Source: Mycobacterium marseillense (lineage in GTDB: Bacteria > Actinomycetota > Actinomycetes > Mycobacteriales > Mycobacteriaceae). Taken from it: a DNA stretch of 64,000 bases. Below the pieces are notes generated by a model. That model had not been told where the DNA came from, searched no databases, and worked only from the letters and a program-made list of their open reading frames with translations. Location: positions 4,836,001 through 4,900,000 of the forward strand of contig NZ_AP022584.1 in assembly GCF_010731675.1 (NCBI RefSeq), in the 5' to 3' direction. Shown here piece after piece: positions 45,901-55,696 of this stretch (position 1 is its first letter; every line of letters starts with the position of its first letter). The position numbers and the translations under genes are program-made.

Positions 45901-47766
45901 GTGTCACGCAGCCTGAACCTCGTGGTCACCTCCGTCGCCACTCAGCTGATGGAGGCCACGGCACCCACCGCGACCACGGTCAGCGAAAAGGTACTGGCGC
46001 AGCTCGTCGAGCAGTTCGATGTGGACGCCAGCTTCCTGCGCCACCACGACCACGATGCCGCCGCGTCGACGTTGATCGCCGAATGGCCGCGGCGAACCGA
46101 CGGCCCGGATCCGGAGCCGATGGCCGCCCTGCAATCGGACCGCGTCGAGTCGGTGCTCGCCCAATGTGAGCAGGACCGGAAGCCCGTGGTGACGCGTCCG
46201 GATCGGCGCGACGGGTGGGTCCGCCGCACGCTGAGCCCGGCGAGGACGCCGGCGTCGCCGTCGGTGGCCGCCGCGCCGCTGGTCTCCAACGACGCCTGCA
46301 CCGGTGTACTCGGCTTCGTCAAATTCGGTGCCCGCAAGTGGAAGCAAGAAGAGATCAACACGCTCGAGGCGGTCGCCGCGCTGTTTGCTCAGCTTCAAGC
46401 GCGCATCGCCGCCGAAGAGCGGCTCCGCTACCTCGCCGAGCACGACGACCTGACCGGCGTGTACAACCGCCGGGCGCTCGTCGCGCATCTGTCCGGACGC
46501 CTCACTCCCGGAAGCCCGGGACCCGTCGCGGTGTTCTACCTCGACCTCGACCGGCTCAAGCCGATCAACGATTACCTCGGCCACACCGCGGGCGACTGGT
46601 TCATCAGGGTCTTCGCCCAGCGCATCGAGGAGTGCGTGGGAACGCCGAGCATGATCGCCCGGCTCGGCGGTGACGAGTTCGTGGTCATTCCGGACCTGCC
46701 GATGTCGTCGGAGGTCGCCGAGGCCTTCGCGCGCCGCCTGTCGACGATGCTGTGCGATCGCCTGACCATCGGTGGCCACGTGATCAGCCGGACCGTCAGC
46801 ATCGGGTTGGCGGTGGGCACGCCCGGCGCGGACAACTGCGCCGACCTGCTCCGTCGAGCGGACGAGGCCGTGCTGACGGCCAAGCGTGCCGGCGGCAATC
46901 AGACGGCGGTGTCCACCGACGACATGTCGCTCAAGCGGGCCTTCCGCAACGACATCGAGCTGCATCTGCAGGGCGACATCGAGAGCGAGGGTCTGCTCCT
47001 GCACTACCTGCCCGAGGTCGACTTGTGGACCGGCGCCATCGTGGGTGCGGAGGCGCTGGTGCGCTGGCGGCACCCGGTCTGGGGGCTGCTGCCGCCCGAC
47101 TCGTTCATCGGCGTGGCCGAATCGACCAACCTCGCCGCGGAGTTGGGCGGATGGGTGATGCGCAGCGCCTGCGCCGAGTTCAGCCGGTGGCGCGCCAATG
47201 GCGTCGGGCAGGGCGCCATGCTGCGCATCAACGTCTCACCCATCCAGCTGATCAGCCGCGGCTTCGTGGAAAGCGTCGCCGACGTGCTCGGCGAGTTCGG
47301 TATCGACGCCGGATCGGTGTGTCTGGAGATCACCGAACGCGCCGTGGTGCACGACATCGACACCACGCGAAAGACTTTGTCGGAGCTCAAGGATGTCGGC
47401 GTGCAGATCGCCATCGACGACTTCGGCACCGGTTATGCCGTTCTGTCCCATCTGAAGTCCCTGCCGGTCGACATGCTCAAGATCGACGCCGGGTTCGTGC
47501 GCGATGTCGGCACCGACGCCGGCGACCTGGCCATCGTCCGCGCCATCATCGGGCTCGCCGAAGCGTTCGGACTGGAACTGGTCGCCGAAGGCGTCGAGAC
47601 ACCCGCTGCCGCATTGACTTTGATGCAACACGGGTGCCACCGCGCGCAAGGCTTCCTGTTGTCGCGCCCCCTGCCCGGCGATGCGATGGAAGCGCTGCTG
47701 TCCGCGCGCTGGATGCCGATGCCGTTTCTCGCCGATCGCGAGTCGTCGTCGCTCGGCTCGATCTAA
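45901..47766 (+). CDS. GAF-GGDEF-EAL protein (diguanylate cyclase / phosphodiesterase)
   Basis: A 621-residue c-di-GMP enzyme. The GAF sensor covers about residues 20-165, the cyclase has intact GGDEF at 256-260 and the phosphodiesterase EAL at 384-386 (GAEALVRW), with later DDFGTGYAVLSHLKSLPVDMLKID. Both active sites look complete. The length and order match the mycobacterial bifunctional enzyme Rv1354c (623 aa). It lies between two paralogous lipoproteins and an FkbM methyltransferase, inside a polysaccharide locus, so c-di-GMP probably controls polymer output. GTG start follows a weak ribosome site GGAGGAG at 45891-45897. Confidence 0.92.
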   Translation: MSRSLNLVVTSVATQLMEATAPTATTVSEKVLAQLVEQFDVDASFLRHHDHDAAASTLIAEWPRRTDGPDPEPMAALQSDRVESVLAQCEQDRKPVVTRPDRRDGWVRRTLSPARTPASPSVAAAPLVSNDACTGVLGFVKFGARKWKQEEINTLEAVAALFAQLQARIAAEERLRYLAEHDDLTGVYNRRALVAHLSGRLTPGSPGPVAVFYLDLDRLKPINDYLGHTAGDWFIRVFAQRIEECVGTPSMIARLGGDEFVVIPDLPMSSEVAEAFARRLSTMLCDRLTIGGHVISRTVSIGLAVGTPGADNCADLLRRADEAVLTAKRAGGNQTAVSTDDMSLKRAFRNDIELHLQGDIESEGLLLHYLPEVDLWTGAIVGAEALVRWRHPVWGLLPPDSFIGVAESTNLAAELGGWVMRSACAEFSRWRANGVGQGAMLRINVSPIQLISRGFVESVADVLGEFGIDAGSVCLEITERAVVHDIDTTRKTLSELKDVGVQIAIDDFGTGYAVLSHLKSLPVDMLKIDAGFVRDVGTDAGDLAIVRAIIGLAEAFGLELVAEGVETPAAALTLMQHGCHRAQGFLLSRPLPGDAMEALLSARWMPMPFLADRESSSLGSI

Positions 47767-47790
47767 CGCGACCCAGATCGCAGTGGGTGC

Positions 47791-48645
47791 TCAGCCGTCC
47801 GTGGGCAAGAAGACGAAGTTGTTGACGTAGGTGCCGTGGCCGGCCCAGCCGTCCTCCCGCGTGCCGACGTTGGCCGGGTCCTGATGGTGAGTCGGGTCGA
47901 ACTCGGCGACGGGCCGCCGAGTGCCATCGAGATCGAAGTAACCCGCGTAACCGAGTCCGGCCAGCAGCGCCGTAATCTCGGCGACGGCGTTCCGATGATG
48001 GCGCTCCTCGGCTTCCACCACAATCGCTGGTCGATTGCGCGCGAGCGTCTGTGTGGCGCCGCGTAATACTGCGAGTTCATGGCCCTCGACGTCGATCTTG
48101 ACCAGGCCGATGCCGTCGAGACGCAGGTCGTCGAGGCGCTTGACCGGCACATCGATGCTGCGGATGTCGTCCCCACTGACGTCGGTGAGGTCGTTGTGGG
48201 TGTCGATCGTGCTTCGGCCCGGTTCGGATTCGACCACCCGCATCGCGATCCTGCCGGGTTGGTCGGACAGCGCCACCGCCTCCACCTGGACCGGGGCGCC
48301 GACGGCGCCGAACATCGACGCCAGATCGCGGGCCTGGGCCGGCCGGGGCTCGAAAGCGATCACCGAGCGCGACGAATTCATCATCGCGATCGTGAATTCG
48401 CCGAGGTCCGCTCCGATGTCCAGGGAAACCAGGTTCGGATCGCACAATGACGCCACCAGCCGGATGTCCGCGCGGGATTGCCCCAGGCGGTGCAGAATTC
48501 GAAATTTCCGCTGCCAGAACAGGCGCGGTGCGAGCTTTTCCGCCGCCGGCGCGAGCCACCGTTTGGCCGAGCGTGCGACAGACATCTGCGGTGATCTCCC
48601 GTCCGATTTGCGGAGCCTCAGCTTAATCGACACGGGCTTTCCCAA
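47791..48645 (-). CDS. FkbM-family SAM methyltransferase
   Basis: A 284-residue O-methyltransferase of the FkbM type. The SAM motif begins LVSLDIGADLGEFTIAMMNSSRSVIAFEPRP, and the family's acidic motif VKIDVEGHELAVLRGA is clear. FkbM enzymes methylate sugars or polyketides; here the target is probably a sugar of the polysaccharide. It converges with the GGDEF gene and faces the second lipoprotein. ATG start. Confidence 0.92.
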   Translation of the reverse strand: MGKPVSIKLRLRKSDGRSPQMSVARSAKRWLAPAAEKLAPRLFWQRKFRILHRLGQSRADIRLVASLCDPNLVSLDIGADLGEFTIAMMNSSRSVIAFEPRPAQARDLASMFGAVGAPVQVEAVALSDQPGRIAMRVVESEPGRSTIDTHNDLTDVSGDDIRSIDVPVKRLDDLRLDGIGLVKIDVEGHELAVLRGATQTLARNRPAIVVEAEERHHRNAVAEITALLAGLGYAGYFDLDGTRRPVAEFDPTHHQDPANVGTREDGWAGHGTYVNNFVFLPTDG

Positions 48646-48899
48646 TGCCCAAAGCGCGCTGGCCGACGCCGCGAAGTCGACGCGCTTCGGGGCAGGCGCC
48701 CCGATTCAGCTATGTCGCCCGGGCCCTGGCTGTACCCTGTTGTAACCCTTGATATCCCGCGCAACGTTATGTCGGTCAACGCCGGAGAGGCAGCAGTCGA
48801 TGCATGTGATGGAGACGGTGTTTTCTGAGCAGTGCCTGCCGATGCCGTTCCCCACCCATCGCGATCCGTTGCCGTCGGACACGGTTTAGCACCGCAATC

Positions 48900-50576
48900 A
48901 TGGTCCGGACAATTAGGAACATTCTCCTTGTCGCCGGCGTGTGCGCGACCTTGGTGCTCGACGGATGCGATCGCCGCGGCGACCACGATCCGCTCGGACT
49001 GATCAGCAGTCCGGCCATACCGTTGTCGGTGCAAGACGTACCGAATCCGCTGCGCGGACAGTACGAAGATCTCCTGCAACCACTGTTCCCGCAGGGGAAT
49101 CCGGCGCAGCGGCGCTTCCCCGCGTGGCCCGCGTCGCACGACGCCAGTCTGCGTGTCCCCTGGCGCCAGTTGCAGCCCACCGATCCGAGCACACTGCCAC
49201 CGGATGCTCCCGACGATCGCAAATTCGATTTCAGCGTGATCGATGACGCGCTGACGAAATTGGCCAGTCGAAACATGCGCCTGACCCTTCGCGTGGTCGC
49301 CTACAACTCCTGTTGCGACGCCGTCTATCCGAACAACACCAACATCGCGATGCCCGACTGGATGCGCCCCGCGGCCACCAACTACTCCGGTCCACAACGA
49401 TATTGGTGGACGTCCGGCGTGACACAGGTCGTGCCGAACTGGAACGACCCCAACTACCTGAACGCTTTCGGCGAGCTGCTGGCCGCATTGGGCCGTCGTT
49501 ACGATGGCGACGAGCGACTGAGCATCTTCGAGTTCTCCGGCTACGGCGATTTCAGCGAAAACCACATCTCCTATCTGCGTGACACACTCGGCGCGCCGGG
49601 TCCGCCCCCCGACGAGAGCGTCGCGAAGCTGGGGTATTACAGCCAGTTTCGTGACCAGAGCATCACCGCCGGGTCCATTCGGCAGCTGGTTGCGGCGACC
49701 GTAAACGCCTTTCCCCACACGCAATTGGTGACGACGGCGCTGAACCCGGAGATCGTGCGCCAGTTGATCGCCGACGACGTGACTAAGAAGCTGTCCGCGC
49801 CGGTGGGCATCCGCGCGGACTGCCTGGGTGTCCAAGACCCGCTGCCCGCCTGGGCCGAAAGGAATGGTTCGCACTATGTGGAGTCGAAAGACCCGCTGGT
49901 CAAAGCGCTGAGAGACCGGCTGGCGTCGGCGCCGATGATCACCGAATGGTGCCAGCTGCCCGAGAAGACCGATCCGCGGGCCTACTACGAAAAGGGCCTG
50001 CAGGACGTCATCAAATACCACGTGTCGATGACATCGAGTTTCAACTTCCCGGCGGTGGATTCGTCGAGCCCGATGGACCCGGCGTTGTACTTGCTGTGGG
50101 CGCAAGCCAACGTCGCCGCCGGGTACCGGTATTCGGTCGAGGCGCGCCAGGAATCGCAATCGGTGAAAGACGGCAAGGCGACACTGGGCGTCATGTGGAC
50201 CAATTACGGCGCGGCCGCAGCGACAGAAAACTGGGTCCCCGGCTACCGGCTGATCGACTTTTCGGGGGCGGTAGTCCGCACATTTCCCGCGAGCGTGGCG
50301 TTGAAGACCCTGGTCCAAAGCCCATCCGGGGACGGGTCCCGCAAGGAGCCGGTCCCGGCATCGTCCACGGAATCCATCCACATCGATCTGCCGGGCTTGG
50401 CGCCGGGACACTACACGCTATGCGCCTCGGTGGATTGGCAACAGCACAAGCCCGGCGCGAGCCATGTGGTGAACTATCCGCCCATGCGGCTCGCGCGCGA
50501 CGGTCGCGATGGCAACGGCTGCTATCCGATCGCCACCCTGAACCTGTCCCGCGAAGTGCTGACCGACGCCCCTTGA
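48900..50576 (+). CDS. Secreted lipoprotein, glycoside-hydrolase-like (DUF4832-type), copy 2
   Basis: A 558-residue paralogue of the protein at 44014-45687. The signal peptide MVRTIRNILLVAGVCATLVL ends in the lipobox LDGC. Mature sequence shares VPNPLRGQYEDLLQPLFPQG, LPPDAPDDRKFDFS, FEFSGYGDFS and YYEKGLQDVIKYHVSMTSS with copy 1. The differences are spread along the protein, so the duplication is not recent. It sits just ahead of the Wzz-like gene and likely processes or carries the polymer. Confidence 0.75.
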   Translation: MVRTIRNILLVAGVCATLVLDGCDRRGDHDPLGLISSPAIPLSVQDVPNPLRGQYEDLLQPLFPQGNPAQRRFPAWPASHDASLRVPWRQLQPTDPSTLPPDAPDDRKFDFSVIDDALTKLASRNMRLTLRVVAYNSCCDAVYPNNTNIAMPDWMRPAATNYSGPQRYWWTSGVTQVVPNWNDPNYLNAFGELLAALGRRYDGDERLSIFEFSGYGDFSENHISYLRDTLGAPGPPPDESVAKLGYYSQFRDQSITAGSIRQLVAATVNAFPHTQLVTTALNPEIVRQLIADDVTKKLSAPVGIRADCLGVQDPLPAWAERNGSHYVESKDPLVKALRDRLASAPMITEWCQLPEKTDPRAYYEKGLQDVIKYHVSMTSSFNFPAVDSSSPMDPALYLLWAQANVAAGYRYSVEARQESQSVKDGKATLGVMWTNYGAAAATENWVPGYRLIDFSGAVVRTFPASVALKTLVQSPSGDGSRKEPVPASSTESIHIDLPGLAPGHYTLCASVDWQQHKPGASHVVNYPPMRLARDGRDGNGCYPIATLNLSREVLTDAP

Positions 50577-50752
50577 CGATGACGGCGGGCGCCGCGACAC
50601 CGATCAAGACCTGAATCAACCGGGGCAGCGGGACTGCGATTCCGCCAAAGCCTGCCTGATGATGCTGCATAATCTGCAGTGGTATGCGCGGCTGGTACTG
50701 GAAAACGAAGAGTTTTCTTCCCGCCGAAGGCTTTTAGAAAGGTTAATAGCCG

Positions 50753-52219
50753 ATGGATTTCCGTACCTTCGTCCGGATTCTCGGCGCGCACTGGAAACTC
50801 GCCTTGACCGCGCTGCTGGCGTGTACCGTCGGCGCCGCGTTCGTGACCGCGCTGCAGACGAAGCACTACCAGTCGTCGGCCACGGTCCTCATCTCGTTTT
50901 CCGGTGCGACCGACCTCAACGAGGTGTACAGCGGCACGCAGGCCGCACAGGAACGCCTGTCGTCGTACGCGCAAATCGCCGGCGGACACATCGTGGCCGA
51001 GCGCGCCATCCGTCAGCTCCAACTTCCCATGCGCCCCGATGATCTGCTGAGCCAAACCCAAGTGAAATACACCCCGAAGTCGGTGCTCTTCACGATCAGC
51101 GTCAAAGACACCGACCCGGCACGCGCCGCCGCACTGGCGGGCGCCATGGCCGGTCAGTTCAGCGCGATGCTCCCCACGCTTGCCCCGAATGCGGCCTCGA
51201 ACGCCGCGGGTGCGCCGGTCACCGGGGGACCGCGACCCGAGGTGGTCGAGACGACGTCGCCGCCGTCGGGTCAACCGTCCGACATGCCGGCAGCGGCGGG
51301 ACCGACGGGGAAGCCGTGGCCCTTGGCGCGGGCGACGATGGTCGAGCCGCCCCGCGTACCGAAGATTCCGATTTCGCCCGTGCCGCTGCGAAACATGGCG
51401 ATCGGGTTCATCGCCGGTGTGCTGTTGGCCATCGCGGTGGCGCTCACCCGCGAGGCCGGCGATCGCACCGTACGCACCCGCGCCAAGCTGGAAGAACTCT
51501 CGGGCTTGCCCACGTTGGCGGAACTGCCCGGAAAGCGCGGCGGGACTCCGCGGTTCGGCACCGACACCGCATTCGACGACGCGGTGCGCGGGATGCGCAC
51601 CCGGCTGCTCCGGGCAATGGGACCCAACGCCCGCCAGGTACTGGTGGCGGGCCCGTTCGGCGGCGAGGGCACGACGACGACGGCCATGAACCTGGCGCTC
51701 GCGCTCGCCGAGATGGGCGAAGACGCACTGCTCGTCGAGGGCGACAGCCGCCGACACGTGATCGCCAGCCTGCTCCGGGTCGAATCGGGGGAGGGGCTGG
51801 CCAACGCGCTCGCCAACCCCGCCGCCGCCGCCCAGGTTGTGAAGCCGACGCCCATTTCGAAGCTGCACATTCTCGCGTCGCGGTCCGCGCGGCGCGAGAG
51901 TCTGCCCCCCAGCGCGTACCTGCCGGAAGTGATCGACCGGGTGGTGCAGGAACTGTCGTCACGTTTTGACCGCATCGTCATCGATGGCCCGCCGGTGCTT
52001 GCGACCGCCGACACCGGCCTGCTGGCCGGTTCCGTCCCCGCCACCGTGCTGGTGGTTCGGGCGAAGCGCACGACCGCGGACGAACTCAAGGACGCGTTGA
52101 CCGCCCTGCGCGCGGCGGGCGCGCAGGTGGTCGGCACCGTGCTCACCGACGCCCGCCAGTCGCTGCACATCAGGGCCGCCGACCGCGCCTACCGGTCAAA
52201 GGTCAGCAGGCCAGCGTGA
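50753..52219 (+). CDS. Wzz/BY-kinase-like polysaccharide co-polymerase with degenerate P-loop
   Basis: The 488-residue protein has an N-terminal Wzz domain with membrane segments (about 15-34 and 217-236) and a cytoplasmic BY-kinase-like domain (about 280-480). The phosphate loop reads GPFGGEGTTTTA at 300-311: Thr307 replaces the catalytic Lys of the usual GEGKST motif. Walker A' is LLVEGDSRR and Walker B is IVIDGPPVL. The C-terminus has no tyrosine cluster. It should still control chain length, but kinase activity is doubtful. Next gene overlaps (GTGA). Confidence 0.85.
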   Translation: MDFRTFVRILGAHWKLALTALLACTVGAAFVTALQTKHYQSSATVLISFSGATDLNEVYSGTQAAQERLSSYAQIAGGHIVAERAIRQLQLPMRPDDLLSQTQVKYTPKSVLFTISVKDTDPARAAALAGAMAGQFSAMLPTLAPNAASNAAGAPVTGGPRPEVVETTSPPSGQPSDMPAAAGPTGKPWPLARATMVEPPRVPKIPISPVPLRNMAIGFIAGVLLAIAVALTREAGDRTVRTRAKLEELSGLPTLAELPGKRGGTPRFGTDTAFDDAVRGMRTRLLRAMGPNARQVLVAGPFGGEGTTTTAMNLALALAEMGEDALLVEGDSRRHVIASLLRVESGEGLANALANPAAAAQVVKPTPISKLHILASRSARRESLPPSAYLPEVIDRVVQELSSRFDRIVIDGPPVLATADTGLLAGSVPATVLVVRAKRTTADELKDALTALRAAGAQVVGTVLTDARQSLHIRAADRAYRSKVSRPA

Positions 52220-53724
52220 TCCCGTACCTGCGGGCCCGTCACCGCTTGGCAGTGGATGGCGCCCTGCTGGCGATCTTCGTGTTCGGGTGCTTCGCGTTCG
52301 GCGTGCTCTCGGTGCGCCGAACCACCGAGGGTGTGCTGCTGACCGCCGCGCTGTTCTGCGTGGTCGTGTACTGGGTGAAACCCGAAGGGATGGTGGGGGT
52401 CACGCTGTTCGGTGCGTTCGCGGCACTGCCAGAAGGCCTACACGTGGGGAAAGTCTTTGGCCCGCTGACGATTTACGCGTACCACCTGGCGGCCATCCTC
52501 GCGATCTGCTATCTGATCCCCACCGCGAAGCCGCGGTCGTCCGATTTCCTGCTGCCGGGAATATTGGTGGTGGCGGTGCTGTGTTCCGCGGTCACCGGGT
52601 TCGCCACCGGAAACCCCGACCTGACGGTGACCCGCGAAGCGACCACCATGATCGAAATGGCCATCGGCTTCGTCCTTGCGATGTTCGTCGTCTACAGCGG
52701 CCACGTCCGATGGTCGATCCGGGTGATGATCGTGATCCTGTGGTTTTCGGCGGGCATGGCGATCGTCAGCTCGCTGTACGCCATCCGGTTGGCCGGCCGG
52801 GCGGAAAGCCTGGAGGGCACGACGGGCGCCGGCCAGGCCGTGCGCATCATCCTGTCCACCCAGACGCCGGCAACCGCGGTACTGAGCGCGCTCGTCGCCG
52901 CACCGATCGTCGGCCGCGTCAGTCCCAAGGCGTATCTCGCGTTGGGCGTTCCCGCGCTGAGCATTTCGCTGCTGTCCTTCTCGCGCAACACGCTGATCTC
53001 CATGGGGGTGGCGGCTGCGGTCGCACTGCTGGGCAGCCTGAGTTGGGCGGCGATGCGGCGGGCCGTCAAGACCGCCACGGTCGGCCTGGCCCTCGTCGCG
53101 GTGACCGTGCCAGGGTCGCTGTTTTTGCTGCAACGTTCCAAGACCGGTGCGTGGCTTGCCGATCAGTACATCGCGTTCAATCAGCGGGTGCTCGGCGGCG
53201 TGACGTCGAGCGCACTCGCGGTCGACGATTCGGCGCTGGAACGACTCCGGGAAATCAATCTCCTCAAGGAGACCATCGCCCAGGCACCGGTTTTCGGCCA
53301 CGGTCTGGGCTACGTGTACCAGCCGCCGACCGGCGACGACGAATTCCATCGGTACCTTTATCCCGCCTATTCCCACAACTTCTACCTGTGGTGGCTGGCC
53401 AAGGCCGGGGCGGTGGGCATGGCCGCGTTCATTCTGTTCGCGCTCACACCGGTGATCTTGGCGCTGCGCTGCGCCCCGGCGCCCGCAAAAATCAGTGCGG
53501 CGGTCGCTGCCGGCCTCCTGGCGATCTCCGCCGTGTGGCCGCTGCCCGAGATGCCGATGGACGCCTTGGGGTTGGGCATGGCGCTGGGAGCGGCGATGGG
53601 GTACGCCGGCTTACGGCGCCGGGGCATCGAAGGCAGCCGCTCCGAGGACGATTTCGCGCCGGCGCCGATCACTACGCCTGACCCACCCCTCGATGCCAGG
53701 GTCGGCGCGATCGCTTCCCCCTAG
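52216..53724 (+). CDS. Wzy-like polysaccharide polymerase / O-antigen ligase family
   Basis: A 502-residue polytopic membrane protein with many hydrophobic segments (for example 12-30, 32-55, 90-106, 135-155, 265-290) and a large external loop (about 300-395) holding the motif AYSHNFYLWWLAKAGAVG, typical of the O-antigen ligase/Wzy superfamily. It should join repeat units of the polymer outside the membrane. GTG start overlaps the Wzz-like stop, so the two are coupled. Confidence 0.85.
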   Translation: MIPYLRARHRLAVDGALLAIFVFGCFAFGVLSVRRTTEGVLLTAALFCVVVYWVKPEGMVGVTLFGAFAALPEGLHVGKVFGPLTIYAYHLAAILAICYLIPTAKPRSSDFLLPGILVVAVLCSAVTGFATGNPDLTVTREATTMIEMAIGFVLAMFVVYSGHVRWSIRVMIVILWFSAGMAIVSSLYAIRLAGRAESLEGTTGAGQAVRIILSTQTPATAVLSALVAAPIVGRVSPKAYLALGVPALSISLLSFSRNTLISMGVAAAVALLGSLSWAAMRRAVKTATVGLALVAVTVPGSLFLLQRSKTGAWLADQYIAFNQRVLGGVTSSALAVDDSALERLREINLLKETIAQAPVFGHGLGYVYQPPTGDDEFHRYLYPAYSHNFYLWWLAKAGAVGMAAFILFALTPVILALRCAPAPAKISAAVAAGLLAISAVWPLPEMPMDALGLGMALGAAMGYAGLRRRGIEGSRSEDDFAPAPITTPDPPLDARVGAIASP

Positions 53725-53739
53725 ACGAGCGTGGCCGAC

Positions 53740-54753
53740 ATGATCGCAGTGACACACGTGGGACCCGACATGTACAGCATCGGGGGCACGCAATCCGTGA
53801 TCCGGGTCTTACGCGACAACAAGATTGGCGCCGACGACATCCGGGTCCTGTCGACGTGGAACGGGAACCACCACCTCAAGAACCTGTTTCTCACGGCTCG
53901 TGCGGCGATTTCACTGGCCCGCACGCCTCGTCCCGCCATCGTGCACTTCCATATCTCCAACGGCGGGGCCTGGCTGCGCGAAGGACCGTTGATTCGATTG
54001 GCCAGGGCCAAGGGCTTCCGGGTGATCGTCACCCTCCATGGCCCCGACTTTCCCGAGTTCGCCCGGTCACGCCCTGGCTTCGTGGGCGCGACGTTGAAGC
54101 GGGCCGACCATGTGATCCTGTTGTCGGAAGAAGCGCGCGCCGCCGTTGCCGAGGTGGCGCCCACGGTGCGGACCGCCGTGGTGCCGAACCCGATCGCGGT
54201 CGACCGTGATGCACCCGGGGCCGGCTCTACGCCACCGGTGGCGCTCTTTGCGGGCACCGTCGGCCTTCGGAAAGGCGTCGACAAACTTGTCGCGGCCTGG
54301 CGGCTGCTTCTTGCCGAGGGCATCGAAGGCCGTTGTCGGATAATCGGTCCCATCGACGACTATGCCCCGCCCGAAACCGAACGGCTGAGCGTCGAAGGGG
54401 CCATCCACCCCGACGCGGTCCGCGCGCTGCTCCGCTCGGTCCGGGTGGTGGTGCTCCCGTCGTTCGCGGAGGGAATGCCGATGATCCTGACCGAAGCCCT
54501 CGCCGGCGCGCGCCCGTTCGTGGCGACGCCCGTCGGCGGGACGGCCGAGATCGCCCCCGACCCGGGCATGCTCGTCCCGGTCGACGATGTGCCCGCCCTG
54601 GCGAAGGCCATCGGTCGATACCTGCGCGACCCGGAGCTAGCCGAGCGTGACGGGTTACGCGGACAGGAGCACGTTGCGGCGACACGGAGCCCCGAAGTCA
54701 TCGACGCCGAGCTCCGCCGGATCTACCTGGGCTGCGACATTGCGGCGGGTTGA
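53740..54753 (+). CDS. Glycosyltransferase family 4
   Basis: A 337-residue GT-B enzyme with N-terminal THVGPDMYSIGGTQSVIRVL and the C-terminal donor region VLPSFAEGMPMILTEALAGARPFVATPVGG, in which Glu of EGxPxxLxEA-type motif binds the nucleotide sugar. It adds a sugar to the lipid-linked unit. The start may be GTG at 53731 or ATG at 53740. The next gene begins inside its end. Confidence 0.9.
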   Translation: MIAVTHVGPDMYSIGGTQSVIRVLRDNKIGADDIRVLSTWNGNHHLKNLFLTARAAISLARTPRPAIVHFHISNGGAWLREGPLIRLARAKGFRVIVTLHGPDFPEFARSRPGFVGATLKRADHVILLSEEARAAVAEVAPTVRTAVVPNPIAVDRDAPGAGSTPPVALFAGTVGLRKGVDKLVAAWRLLLAEGIEGRCRIIGPIDDYAPPETERLSVEGAIHPDAVRALLRSVRVVVLPSFAEGMPMILTEALAGARPFVATPVGGTAEIAPDPGMLVPVDDVPALAKAIGRYLRDPELAERDGLRGQEHVAATRSPEVIDAELRRIYLGCDIAAG

Positions 54754-55696
54754 GCTTCAGGGGCCGCAATTAACGGTCAGCGCAATCGGTTTCGGATGCG
54801 GCGCACTGATGCAGTCGCCGTCCCGGAAGGAACGGATGGCCGTGCTCGCCGGCGCCGTGGACAGCGGCATCACCCACTTCGACACCGCGCGGATGTACGG
54901 GCTGGGAATCGCCGAGGCGGAGCTGGGGACCTTCCTGCGCACCCTCGACCGCGACAGCGTGACCATTGCCACCAAATTCGGCATCGATGTCGGCGGTGCC
55001 GCGCGGCGGTTCGCCCGATTCCAGGCTCCGGCCCGAGCGCTGCTGAAAAGCGCGCCCGCGCTGCGCCGTATCGTCAAGCGGCGGCAGGCGCCGCCGGCGA
55101 CCGCCCGGGTTTACGACGCGGCCGGCGCGGCTCGCAGCCTTGACGAGAGTCTGGCGGCGCTCGGCGTCGACTACGTCGACATCCTTTTCGTCCACGCGCC
55201 GAGGCCTCAGGACACCGTTGCCGGCGACGAACTCCGCGAATTCTTCGAGCGGGCGCACCAACAGGGAAAGATCCGCGCCTGGGGCGTCTCGCAAGACGAG
55301 GGGCTCGAGGTGGACTTCGTCCGCGCCTTCGCGCCGCGGGGAGTCAGCCAACTCCGCAGTGACTTGCTCAATCCTTCGCCGCGACCGGCCGATATCGCCT
55401 TCGGTGTACTCGACGGGCCGTACCGGAAGCTCTCCGGCGCCTTGCGTGCCGACCCCGGGCTGGCAGGCCGCTGGCGCGAAACCCTGCAGACCGATCCGCT
55501 GGCCCCCGGTGAGCTACCCAGACTGATTCTCGCGTCGTCGGTCGGTGCAACGGGTTGCCGCGCAATGCTTTACAGCAGCACCAGGCCGCAGCGGGTCGCC
55601 GAAGCCGCGAAGGCGGTTTCGTCGCCACCCGATGCCGAGACCGTGACGCGGTTCCTCGCTCTCGTCAAGGAGTTTCGGGAGGGCGCGGCCGCGTGA
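54740..55696 (+). CDS. Aldo/keto reductase
   Basis: A 318-residue AKR with the four catalytic residues visible: Asp and Tyr in FDTARMYG, Lys in IATKFG and His in LFVHAP. The TTG start at 54740 overlaps the GT4 gene; no ATG/GTG fits, so the start is somewhat uncertain. It probably makes or modifies a nucleotide or dTDP-sugar in the polymer. Its stop overlaps the GTG of the next gene. Confidence 0.85.
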   Translation: MRRVELQGPQLTVSAIGFGCGALMQSPSRKERMAVLAGAVDSGITHFDTARMYGLGIAEAELGTFLRTLDRDSVTIATKFGIDVGGAARRFARFQAPARALLKSAPALRRIVKRRQAPPATARVYDAAGAARSLDESLAALGVDYVDILFVHAPRPQDTVAGDELREFFERAHQQGKIRAWGVSQDEGLEVDFVRAFAPRGVSQLRSDLLNPSPRPADIAFGVLDGPYRKLSGALRADPGLAGRWRETLQTDPLAPGELPRLILASSVGATGCRAMLYSSTRPQRVAEAAKAVSSPPDAETVTRFLALVKEFREGAAA

